The translations under genes and the position numbers were made by a program. Below the pieces are notes generated by a model. That model made no database searches and was not told where the DNA came from. It saw only the letters and a program-made list of their open reading frames with translations. From assembly GCA_007119345.1 (NCBI GenBank), contig SKPV01000192.1:1-31090 (forward strand): DNA of 31,090 nucleotides, written 5' to 3'. Below are positions 7,740-15,310 of this stretch, piece by piece. The DNA comes from Halovivax sp. Its GTDB lineage: Archaea > Halobacteriota > Halobacteria > Halobacteriales > Natrialbaceae. Each line of letters opens with the position of its first letter. The stretch's first letter is position 1.

Positions 7740-9416
7740 GTGAGGGTTCTGGGGCGACTCCGCGCGTACCGCCGGTTCGTTCTCGTCGCGTGGCAGTTTC
7801 TCCCTCTGTTACTCGCGTACGCGCGCGATCGGCGGCGCTTCCTCCTGTTCGGCAAACCCAGACGGGCCGATCCGGCGACCCAGCGCGAACGCGCGGAGGT
7901 GCTGCTCGCGTCGCTGTTCGCGCTGGGGCCGACGTTCGTCAAGCTGGGCCAGCTGCTGTCGAGCCGACCCGACGTGCTCCCGCCGGCGTACGTCGACGTC
8001 CTCTCCGCCCTCCAGGACGAGGTCCCGCCGGCGGAGTGGGAGGCGGCCCGCGAGGTCGTCGAGGACGAGCTGGGCCCCGTCGACGAGCGCTTCGACGACT
8101 TCGAGACCGAGGCGATCAGCGGGGCGAGCCTCGGACAGGTCTATCGCGCGCGAGCCGACGGCCGCGACGTGGCGGTGAAGGTCCGCCGACCCGGCGTCGA
8201 GGAGCTCGTCGAGGCCGACCTCCGGGTGATCCGCTGGTCGCTGCCACTGCTCCAGCGGTTCGTCGGCGACGCCCGGGCGTTCTCGCTCGAGAACCTCGCC
8301 GACGAGTTCGCGAAGACGATCCGCGAGGAGATGGACTACGAGCGCGAGGCCGCGATGCTCCGGGAGATCGCCGCCAACTTCGACGACGACGACCGGTTCG
8401 TCTTCCCGGACGTGATCGACGGGCGCTCGGGCGAGCGGGTGCTCACCATGGAGTTCGTCGGCGGGACGAAGATCACCGACGTCGCGGGCCTCGACGAGCG
8501 CGGGGTCGACCGCACCCGACTGGCGGAGACCCTCCAGCGAGCGTACCTGCAGATGATCATCGAGGACGGCGTCTTCCACGCCGACCCGCACCCGGGCAAC
8601 CTCTCGGTGACCGAGGACGGAAAGATCGTCTTCTACGATTTCGGCATGTCGGGCCGAGTGGATCCGTTCATCCAGGAGAAGATCGTCGACTTCTACGTCG
8701 CCGTCGCCAACCGCGACACCGACGCCGTCCTCGACGCGCTGGTCGAGGCCGGAACCCTGAGCCCGGACGCCGACCGCGCGGTGATGTCCGAAGTGCTCGA
8801 GTTGGCGATCCAGGACGCCCGCGGCGAGGACGTCGAGCGCTACCGCGTCCAGCGGATCGTCGACCGCATCGAGGACTCCATCTACGAGTTCCCCTTCCGG
8901 CTGCCCAAGAACCTCGCGCTCGTCCTCCGCGTGGCGACCGTCGTCGAAGGGGTCTGCGTCACCCTCGACCCCGACTTCGACTTCATCGACGTCGCGACCG
9001 ACTACCTGACCGAACAGGGCTACCGCGAGGAGTCGGTTCGAACGTTCCTGACCGAGAGCCGCGAGCAACTCCGCGATGGAGCCCGGGCGGCGGTCCGCGT
9101 CCCGCCCAAAGCCGAGCGCGCCCTCGACCGACTCGAGCGCGACGACCTCTACGTCCGGGCCGGCATCGAGGACCCCGAGGACCACTTCGACCGGCTCGCC
9201 CGGCGGGTGATCTACGGGTTCGTGCTCGCCGCGGCGATCGTGACGAGCGGCCTGGGATACGCGCTCGAGACCCCCGAGGTCGCCGTCGCCGCGGGCGCGC
9301 TCGGGTTCCTCGCGACGGTCCAGCTCTACCGCTCGTTCCGGAGCAAGCGAAAGACGATCGGCGCGAAGCCCCAATTTACGCGCCAGCGGCTTCGAGAGCG
9401 ACGCGGAGAGGAGTGA
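7740..9416 (+). CDS. ABC1/AarF/UbiB family atypical kinase, membrane-associated
   Basis: The 558-residue protein has the UbiB/ABC1 hallmarks in order: the KxGQ motif as FVKLGQ (66-71), the alanine-containing loop GASLGQVY (128-135), the lysine in VAVKV (K147), the HADPHPGN motif (280-287) and the DFG-like YDFG (299-302). Two hydrophobic helices near the C-terminus (VIYGFVLAAAIVTSGLGYAL and VAVAAGALGFLATVQLY) should anchor it in the membrane. UbiB proteins bind ATP and support isoprenoid-quinone or lipid metabolism; the exact activity in archaea is unsettled. The start is a GTG at 7740, six nucleotides after the hsp20 stop; no better start is nearby and the N-terminus continues into the expected helices. 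Probably co-transcribed with hsp20. Confidence 0.92.
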   Translation: MRVLGRLRAYRRFVLVAWQFLPLLLAYARDRRRFLLFGKPRRADPATQRERAEVLLASLFALGPTFVKLGQLLSSRPDVLPPAYVDVLSALQDEVPPAEWEAAREVVEDELGPVDERFDDFETEAISGASLGQVYRARADGRDVAVKVRRPGVEELVEADLRVIRWSLPLLQRFVGDARAFSLENLADEFAKTIREEMDYEREAAMLREIAANFDDDDRFVFPDVIDGRSGERVLTMEFVGGTKITDVAGLDERGVDRTRLAETLQRAYLQMIIEDGVFHADPHPGNLSVTEDGKIVFYDFGMSGRVDPFIQEKIVDFYVAVANRDTDAVLDALVEAGTLSPDADRAVMSEVLELAIQDARGEDVERYRVQRIVDRIEDSIYEFPFRLPKNLALVLRVATVVEGVCVTLDPDFDFIDVATDYLTEQGYREESVRTFLTESREQLRDGARAAVRVPPKAERALDRLERDDLYVRAGIEDPEDHFDRLARRVIYGFVLAAAIVTSGLGYALETPEVAVAAGALGFLATVQLYRSFRSKRKTIGAKPQFTRQRLRERRGEE

Positions 9417-9457
9417 ATCGGGTCAACACTCTTTTCGCTGGCCCGCAGAGTCCGCGT

Positions 9458-10528
9458 ATGATCTACGACCGGATCGCGGACCTGCCGCTCTCGATCGAGT
9501 CGGTCGCCCTCGACCGACACGAGCGTGAGACCTCGAGCGAGTTCACCCGGGTGACGACCACCGTCGCGTTGGGCGGTCCCGGACCCCACGACGGTACCGT
9601 CGCCGGCAAGGGCGAGGACGTCACGTACGACGCCGACGAGCACGAGACGCTCGCGGGGACGGGACTGCCCGACCTCCAGGGCGAGTACACCGTCGACTCG
9701 TTTTCCGAGCACGTCGGCGCCCTCGATCTGTTCCCGTCGGGCGACCCCGACAACCCCGCATTTCGCCACTATCGGCGGTGGGCGATCGAGAGCGCCGCGC
9801 TCGACCTCGCCCTCCGGCAGGCGGAGACCGACCTCGCGAGCGCGCTCGACCGCGAGCGCGACCCCGTCCGATTCGTCGCGAGCACGCGACTGGGCGACCC
9901 GCCCACGCTCGACCGCGTCGAGCGCCTCCGCGAGCGCGTGCCCGACATCGAGTTCAAACTCGACCCCACACCCGAGTGGGACGAGGAGCTGATCGCCGCC
10001 CTCGCGGACCTCGACGCGGTCCGCGTCCTCGACCTCAAAGGCCACTACGAGGGGACCGAGGTCGACGCCCCCGCAGACCCCACGCTCTACGAGCGGGTCA
10101 TCGAGGCCTTCCCGGAGGCGGTGATCGAGGACCCCGCGCTGACCCCCGAGACGGAGCCGCTGTTCGAGGAACCGGCGGTCCGCGAGCGGGTGGCCTGGGA
10201 CGCCCCGATCCACGGCCTTGACGACGTCCGGAATCTGCCATGGGAGCCGGGCTGGATGAACATCAAGCCCTCCAGATTCGGCTCGCTGGAGTCGCTGTTC
10301 GAGACGATCGAATACTGTCGGGATCGCGGCATCGACCAGTACGGCGGCGGGCAGTTCGAACTCGGCGTGGGTCGGGGTCAGTTGCAGCTGCTGTCCTCCC
10401 TCCTGTATCACGACGCGCCGAACGACGTCGCGCCGGGCGCGTTCAACCTGCCGGAGCCACCAGCAGAGTTACCAGCGAGTCCACTGGAGCCGCCAGCGGA
10501 GCGCACCGGATTTCGGTGGGAGTCGTAA
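9458..10528 (+). CDS. enolase-superfamily protein (mandelate racemase / muconate lactonizing-like)
   Basis: This 356-residue protein has the N-terminal capping domain and a TIM barrel of the enolase superfamily. Barrel motifs in order are FKLDP with a lone lysine (K167), VLDLKGHYEG (possible metal ligand D192), VIEDPAL (E224), AWDAPIHG (D249), NIKPSRFGS (K270) and the end-of-barrel GGGQFELGVGRGQLQ. Lysines on opposite faces (K167 and K270) resemble the muconate lactonizing subgroup, but the usual KxK on strand two is reduced to KLD. The reaction would begin with proton abstraction next to a carboxylate; epimerase, cycloisomerase and dehydratase activities are all possible. The C-terminal 30 residues are proline-rich and unlike the family core. 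It follows the UbiB gene by 41 nt. Confidence 0.8.
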   Translation: MIYDRIADLPLSIESVALDRHERETSSEFTRVTTTVALGGPGPHDGTVAGKGEDVTYDADEHETLAGTGLPDLQGEYTVDSFSEHVGALDLFPSGDPDNPAFRHYRRWAIESAALDLALRQAETDLASALDRERDPVRFVASTRLGDPPTLDRVERLRERVPDIEFKLDPTPEWDEELIAALADLDAVRVLDLKGHYEGTEVDAPADPTLYERVIEAFPEAVIEDPALTPETEPLFEEPAVRERVAWDAPIHGLDDVRNLPWEPGWMNIKPSRFGSLESLFETIEYCRDRGIDQYGGGQFELGVGRGQLQLLSSLLYHDAPNDVAPGAFNLPEPPAELPASPLEPPAERTGFRWES

Positions 10529-10624
10529 CCCGACGGTCCAGCTCCAACAAACAACCGTGGTCGGCCCTGACGCCGACTGCCGGCGACCCAGCCTACTTGG
10601 TAGCCCGCTCGCGTAGCGACCCAC

Positions 10625-11722
10625 ATGCAGATCGCCCCATTCGGCCTCGAGCGCTGGTTCGACGAGTACGAGCACGACGCAGACATCATGCTCGCCGAGA
10701 GCGGGATCCGCAGCCTCTCGAGCGACCGCTTCGACACCGACCCCGGCGAGCTGGGATACGTGATCCCGACCGACGGCGATCCCGAGTTCCGGGCCGACGT
10801 CGCCGCGAGATACGACCGCGCCGCCGACGAGGTCTGCTTCACCTGCGGCACCCAGGAGGCCAACTTCCTGGCGTTCCTCGCGCTGCTCGACGAAACGGCG
10901 CCCGACGGCGCCGACGGCGGCTTCGGCGAGGGCGATCACGCCGTCGTCGTCACGCCGACCTACCAGGCCCTCCACGCGGTTCCCGAGGCCGTCGGTCGAG
11001 TGAGCCGCGTCCCGCTCGAGCCACCGAACTGGGAACTAAATCCCGACGCCGTTGCCGAGGCGGTCACCGACGAGACCGCCGTCGTCGTGCTCAACAACCC
11101 CAACAACCCCACGGGTCGGTACCACCCGCCGGCGGTCGTCGACGCGATCGCCGAGGTCGCGGCAGACCACGGCGCGTACCTCCTCTGTGACGAGGTGTAC
11201 CGCCTGCTCGCCGAGGAACCCCGAGAGCCCGTCGCGAAGTGCTACGATCACGGGATCTCGACGACGAGCCTCACCAAGGCCTACGGGCTGGCCGGGACGC
11301 GATTCGGCTGGATCGCCGGCCCCCGGGAAGTGATCGAGGCGGCCGTCCGCTGGAAGGACTACACCACTATCTCGCCCTCGATCTTCGGCCAGCACGTCGC
11401 CCGCCAGGCGCTGGGCGACGCGGAGGACGAGATCATCCGCGAGAACCGCGCGCTCGCCGCCGACCACCGCGACCGCGTGGCCGACTTCCTCGACGATCGC
11501 GGCCTCGAGTGGTACGACCCCGTCGGCGTCAACGGCCTCGTCACGGTCCCCGACGGCTTCGAGAACGGGAAGGACTTCTGTAGAACGGTCGTCGAGGAGG
11601 CGAGCGTCGTCCTCGCCCCCGGCGAGTACTTCGGCCGCCCCGAGTACTTCCGGATCGGTTTCGGGCTGCCGACCGACGAGCTCGAGGAGGGGCTCGCGCG
11701 AGTGGGACGCGTGATCGGGTGA
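10625..11722 (+). CDS. class I/II PLP-dependent aminotransferase
   Basis: The 365-residue enzyme is a fold-type I aminotransferase. FTCGTQEAN (72-80) binds the cofactor phosphate, NNPNNPTG (157-164) contains the conserved asparagine, CDEVY (188-192) has the aspartate that pairs with the pyridine nitrogen and the tyrosine, and SLTKAYGLAGTRFGW (215-229) carries the Schiff-base lysine K218. RIGFGLP near the C-terminus gives the substrate carboxylate-binding arginine. It should transfer an amino group between an amino acid and a 2-oxoacid; the substrate is not determinable. It lies 96 nt downstream of the enolase-superfamily gene on the same strand and is followed by a hairpin. Confidence 0.9.
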   Translation: MQIAPFGLERWFDEYEHDADIMLAESGIRSLSSDRFDTDPGELGYVIPTDGDPEFRADVAARYDRAADEVCFTCGTQEANFLAFLALLDETAPDGADGGFGEGDHAVVVTPTYQALHAVPEAVGRVSRVPLEPPNWELNPDAVAEAVTDETAVVVLNNPNNPTGRYHPPAVVDAIAEVAADHGAYLLCDEVYRLLAEEPREPVAKCYDHGISTTSLTKAYGLAGTRFGWIAGPREVIEAAVRWKDYTTISPSIFGQHVARQALGDAEDEIIRENRALAADHRDRVADFLDDRGLEWYDPVGVNGLVTVPDGFENGKDFCRTVVEEASVVLAPGEYFGRPEYFRIGFGLPTDELEEGLARVGRVIG

Positions 11723-11726
11723 GCGG

Positions 11727-11743
11727 CGACGGGGCTTCCGTCG
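11727..11743 (+). terminator. stem-loop just after the aminotransferase stop
   Basis: A perfect six-base-pair stem, CGACGG and CCGTCG, encloses a five-base loop and begins four bases after the aminotransferase stop codon. No T-run follows, so it may mark or stabilise a 3' end and is not a classic intrinsic terminator. Confidence 0.35.
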
Positions 11744-11784
11744 TCGCGTACCCGACAGTTACGTGACCGGAGGGAATCGTCGCA

Positions 11785-11791
11785 ATATATA
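11785..11791 (+). promoter_or_regulatory. TATA box of the HalOD1 gene
   Basis: TATATAT sits in otherwise GC-rich DNA, centred about 29 nt upstream of a GTG at 11817. This spacing points to a leaderless transcript that begins at that GTG. It decides the start in favour of 11817 over the in-frame GTG at 11763, which lies upstream of the box. Confidence 0.65.
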
Positions 11792-11816
11792 TGGTCCCTC
11801 CCAACTTGGTTCGGCT

Positions 11817-12143
11817 GTGTTCACGAGATCCGCCGATTCGACCGCGTGCGGTGGCGTCGATTCCACGACCGCCGCCGTGCTCCGGGCCGTCGCCGAGCGC
11901 GAGGGGTCGGATCCGGTCGACCTGCCGGCGCTGTACGACGCGATCGACCCCGACGCGCTCGACGCGCTCTTCGCGTCGACCCGAACCGGCACGATCCGCT
12001 CGGGAAGCGTCTCGTTCGAGTACGCCGGGTACCGCGTGACGGTGGTCTGCGAGGCGGACAGACCGATCGTGGTCGATCTGGAGCCCGGGAACGGGATCGA
12101 CGGCGCCGCCGGCCCGACCCGGAGCGAACGCCGACTCGGCTGA
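11817..12143 (+). CDS. HalOD1 output-domain protein
   Basis: The 108-residue protein is a stand-alone HalOD1 domain, recognisable by STTAAVLRAVAEREGSDP, LPALYDAIDPDALDALF and the closing strands GSVSFEYAGYRVTV. HalOD1 is a haloarchaeal domain found alone or as the C-terminal output part of signalling proteins; its biochemical role is unknown. The GTG start at 11817 is chosen because of the TATA box at 11785-11791. It is convergent with the LLM monooxygenase, and the 286-nt gap between their stops contains a 23-nt tandem repeat. Confidence 0.85.
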   Translation: MFTRSADSTACGGVDSTTAAVLRAVAEREGSDPVDLPALYDAIDPDALDALFASTRTGTIRSGSVSFEYAGYRVTVVCEADRPIVVDLEPGNGIDGAAGPTRSERRLG

Positions 12144-12272
12144 ACGGCGATCACCCCCGGTCGCGGATTCTCGTATTTCGATGCCCCCGATAGCTGACGC
12201 TCCCGGCGACGTCGACCGCGGTCCACCAGCAGACGCTATCCGCGGTTGTCTCCCCGACCCGGACGAAATTGC

Positions 12273-12410
12273 CCAACATACCCGAGGGAGGTCGCTCCAC
12301 GGGCCCGAGGGAGGTCGCTCAGCAGACTCGAAGGAGGTCGCTCCACGGGCCCGAAAGAGATCGATCCACAAACCCGAGAGAGGTCGCTCTACAGACCCGA
12401 GAGAGGTCGA
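12273..12410. repeat. tandem repeat, six units of about 23 nt
   Basis: Each unit resembles CCACGGGCCCGAGGGAGGTC plus GCT. The CCCGAG-GAGGTCGCT part is best conserved and the first bases vary. The length of 23 is not a multiple of three, so no frame is periodic and the array is not coding. It lies between the stop codons of two convergent genes (HalOD1 and the LLM monooxygenase). There are no unique spacers, which excludes a CRISPR. Confidence 0.85.
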
Positions 12411-12429
12411 CCGGCCGACGCCGCCGGGA

Positions 12430-13782
12430 TCACTCCCGTCGACCCGGGTGATCGACCGCCAGTCGTTCGCGGCCGAAGACGTTCGCTCTGAGCGTCCCGC
12501 CTCCGTATGACTCGCGTGCGAGACCGCGCTCGCGCAGCTCCGGCACCACCAGCTCGACGAAGTCCCGGAGCGTGCCGGGCCGGGTCACCTCTTTCAGGTT
12601 GAAGCCGTCGACGCCGACCGCATCGCGCCAGCGCTCGATCTCGTCGGCCACTTGCGCGGGCGAGCCGACGACCACCGGGGAGGTCGAGCCCAGGCCCGCG
12701 AAGCGGGCGACCTCGCCGACCGTCCAGTCGCGGTCGGGGTCGTTTTTGGTGAAGGCGTTGATGACGCCCTGGATCGCCTCCGTCTCGATGTGCTCGACCT
12801 TCTGATCGGGGTCGAGCTCCGAGAGGTCCATGTCCACGAACCCCGAGAGCAGCGAGAGCGTGCCCTCGACGTCGACGTACGACTCGTAGGTCTCGCGCTT
12901 CGCCCGCGCGATCTCGTCGCTCTCGCCGGTGATCACCACGATCCCGGGGAAGAACTTGAGGGAGTCCGGGTCCCGACCCGTCTCGGCGACGCGCTCGCGC
13001 ATGTCCTCGACGTAGCTCCGGGTGGCCTCCATCGTGGGCTGGGAGACGAAGACCGCCTCGGCGTGGGTGGCGGCGAACTCCCGGCCGCGGTCGGAGGAGC
13101 CGGCCTGGTAGAGCACGGGCGTCCGCTGGGGAGACGGCTCGCAGCCGTGGGGTCCCGCCACGGAGAAGTACTCGCCCTCGAAGTCGATCGCGCGCACCTT
13201 CTCGGGCTCCGTGTAGACGCCACGGTCGGCGTCGCGGACGACCGCGTCGTCGTCCCAGGAGTCCTCCCAGAGGCGGTAACAGACCTCCATGAACTCGTCG
13301 GCGCGGTCGTAGCGCTCGTCGTGCTCGATCCGTCCGTCGAGTCCGAGGTTGCGCGCGGCGCTCTCGAGGTAGGACGTCACGATGTTGAACGCGACCCGGC
13401 CGTCGGTGAGGTGATCGAGCGTCGAGAGCTCCCGCGCCAGCTGGTACGGGTGGACGTACGACGTCGATCGCGTCACGGCGAAGCCGAGGTGGTCGGTCAC
13501 CTCGGCCATCGCCGGCACCAGCGACTGCGGGGCGTTCGAGGGCGTCTGGATCGCCCGCCGGATCGCCGGGTCGCGGCTGTCCTCGTAGACGTCGTAGATC
13601 CCGCGGACGTCGGCGAAGAAGACGGCGTCGAGCCCGCCGCGCTCGGCCGTCCTGGCCACCTCCGTCCAGTACTCCCGGTCGACGTAGCGGTGGGACTGGT
13701 CCCCCGGGATCCGCCAGGTCCCCGGCGAAACGTGCTCCACCGAGTTCATGGTGAAGAGGTTGAAGTGCAGGTGATCGCTCAT
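12430..13782 (-). CDS. LLM-class flavin-dependent monooxygenase (NtaA/SnaA/DszA-type)
   Basis: The 450-residue enzyme has the bacterial-luciferase-like TIM barrel of the NtaA/SnaA/DszA/SoxA branch. Seen are HFNLFTMNSVEHVSPGTWR at the start, GGLDAVFFADVRGIYDVY, STLDHLTDGRVAFNIVTSYL with the typical RVAFNIVTS segment, and PVLYQAGSSDRGREFAATHA, where the GxSxxGxxFAA motif binds the FMN phosphate. It should use reduced FMN and oxygen to oxidise an organic substrate such as an aminopolycarboxylate, sulfur heterocycle or related compound. A separate flavin reductase would be needed and none is adjacent. The start ATG at 13782 gives normal length. It is divergent from the alcohol dehydrogenase with a 140-nt gap. 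Confidence 0.92.
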   Translation of the reverse strand: MSDHLHFNLFTMNSVEHVSPGTWRIPGDQSHRYVDREYWTEVARTAERGGLDAVFFADVRGIYDVYEDSRDPAIRRAIQTPSNAPQSLVPAMAEVTDHLGFAVTRSTSYVHPYQLARELSTLDHLTDGRVAFNIVTSYLESAARNLGLDGRIEHDERYDRADEFMEVCYRLWEDSWDDDAVVRDADRGVYTEPEKVRAIDFEGEYFSVAGPHGCEPSPQRTPVLYQAGSSDRGREFAATHAEAVFVSQPTMEATRSYVEDMRERVAETGRDPDSLKFFPGIVVITGESDEIARAKRETYESYVDVEGTLSLLSGFVDMDLSELDPDQKVEHIETEAIQGVINAFTKNDPDRDWTVGEVARFAGLGSTSPVVVGSPAQVADEIERWRDAVGVDGFNLKEVTRPGTLRDFVELVVPELRERGLARESYGGGTLRANVFGRERLAVDHPGRRE

Positions 13783-13922
13783 CGAACGCCCTTGCGGTCC
13801 CGTCCTGAAATACGTCGGGAAGGTGGTAAGGCGGGCCGGCGTCTCGAACGCAGGCGGTTCCGGCGCGACGTCTCCAGTTCACCGAGCGAACGCTTTACCC
13901 TCCCCCGCCCGTCTCGACGCCC

Positions 13923-15056
13923 ATGCGCGCCGCAGTGCTCGAGGGGTACGGCGAACCGCTCGCGATCCATGAGGTCGATCCGCCCGAGCCCGCCCCGCAC
14001 GGCGTCGTGGTCGAAGTCGAGGCCTGTGGCATCTGCCGCAGCGACTGGCACGCCTGGATGGGCCACGGCGAGTGGGCCGACGACCGGGTGCCGCTCGGGC
14101 AGATCCTCGGCCACGAACCCGCGGGTCGGGTGCGCGAGGTCGGCTCGCGGGTCACCGCGCTGGAGGTCGGCGATCGGGTCGCCGTCCCGTTCAACCTCGG
14201 CGACGCCACCTGCCCGCAGTGTCGAAACGGACGCGGGAACGTCTGCGAGGACGGCTACGCGCTGGGATTCGAGGAAGCCGCGCCCGGCGCGTTCGCCGAG
14301 CGGGTGCACGTGCCCGGCGCGGAGTACAACGCGGTTCGCCTCCCGTCGAGCGTCTCCGCCGAAACCGTGGCAGCGCTCGGCTGCCGGTACGCGACCGCGT
14401 TCCACGCGCTGGCCCACCGCGCTGGGATCGGGGCCGGCGACCGGGTGGCCGTCCACGGCTGTGGCGGTCTGGGACTGGCCGCGGTCCAGATCGCGGACGC
14501 GCTCGGTGCGAGCGCGATCGCGGTCGACGTCCGGGAGGCGCCGCTGTCGATGGCCGCGGACCTGGGAGCGGACGAGACCGTGAACGCGAGCGAGGTGGGT
14601 GACGTCCCGGAAGCGGTCGCCGAGCTGGCGGACGGGGTGGAGTCGGGCAGCGAATCGGCCGGTAACTCGCCGTCGGGCCGGTCGGGGCCCGGCCCCGACG
14701 GCGGCGTCGAGGTCTCCGTCGACGCGCTCGGGCGCGCTGAAACCTGTCGTAACAGCGTCCGCTGCCTGCGCCCCCGCGGGACGCACGTCCAACTGGGGCT
14801 GACGACCGCGGCCGAGCGGGGCGAAATCGCGCTCCCGATGGACGCGATCACCCGCTGGGACGTCTCCGTGCTCGGCTCGCGGGGCATGCCGCCCACCCGG
14901 TACGACGAACTCCTCCGGATGATCGAGTCGGGCGCGCTGGATCCGGGCCGGCTGGTGACGAACCGGGTGTCGCTGGAGGAGGTCTCCGACCGGCTGGCGG
15001 CGATGGACGGATACGAGACCAGCGGGGTCGAGGTCGTGACCGAGTTTTCGGGGTGA
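13923..15056 (+). CDS. zinc-dependent alcohol dehydrogenase (MDR superfamily)
   Basis: The 377-residue MDR enzyme has catalytic-zinc ligands in GICRSDWH (C38) and LGHEPAG (H64, E65). It has a Rossmann fold beginning VAVHGCGGLGLAAVQIADALGA and ends with a typical GARL-like segment. The structural-zinc loop reads DATCPQC then NVC: C97, C100 and C108 are present, but the first cysteine of the usual C-x2-C-x2-C-x7-C set is aspartate (D94). An acidic, glycine/serine-rich insertion of about 20 residues follows VAELADGVESG at about residue 240. It should oxidise an alcohol with NAD(P), in the cytoplasm; the substrate is unknown. It is transcribed divergently from the LLM monooxygenase. Confidence 0.9.
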   Translation: MRAAVLEGYGEPLAIHEVDPPEPAPHGVVVEVEACGICRSDWHAWMGHGEWADDRVPLGQILGHEPAGRVREVGSRVTALEVGDRVAVPFNLGDATCPQCRNGRGNVCEDGYALGFEEAAPGAFAERVHVPGAEYNAVRLPSSVSAETVAALGCRYATAFHALAHRAGIGAGDRVAVHGCGGLGLAAVQIADALGASAIAVDVREAPLSMAADLGADETVNASEVGDVPEAVAELADGVESGSESAGNSPSGRSGPGPDGGVEVSVDALGRAETCRNSVRCLRPRGTHVQLGLTTAAERGEIALPMDAITRWDVSVLGSRGMPPTRYDELLRMIESGALDPGRLVTNRVSLEEVSDRLAAMDGYETSGVEVVTEFSG

Positions 15057-15059
15057 AGA

Positions 15060-15288
15060 TCCGGGCACGAGCGGAGGCGAGCGTATTCGTTTCCGGTTCC
15101 CGTCCACCAGCGGTACGGCTCGGCGAAGTCGCGGACGTCGTTCGGCAGCGTGCCGCCCAGATCGTACACGCGCGAGACGACCGGCTCGAGGTACGCTCGG
15201 TCCCCGGGGCAGGCGCTCTCGGTGATTTCCGGACGGACTGTTTCCCGAAATCGACGACTCCGGGGTCGTACGCACCGGTCATCGGCAC
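15060..15288 (-). pseudogene. remnant-like reading frame downstream of katG, unrecognised family
   Basis: On the minus strand, 25 nt after the katG stop, a frame opens with an ATG and reads MTGAYDPGVVDFGKQSV. Near 15233 protein-like sequence continues in another frame, for example PGDRAYLEPVVSR, VYDLGGTLPNDVRDF and AEPYRWWTGTGNEYARL, as if one base had been lost. Codon third positions are GC-rich in both parts. The second frame then runs without a stop into the antisense of the alcohol dehydrogenase, so a natural 3' end is missing. I do not recognise the family. Chance open frames are common at this GC content, so this is only a candidate remnant. Confidence 0.3.
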
Positions 15289-15310
15289 GACGAGTCCGTA
15301 TCAGTCGAAC

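Noticed and set aside
6190..12410. Tandem arrays as CRISPR
   Set aside because: Units are directly adjacent with no unique spacers, and no cas genes are present.
12181..12510. Frame running through the 23-nt repeats as a repetitive protein
   Set aside because: The unit is not a multiple of three, so the apparent repeats shift frame each time; no start context.
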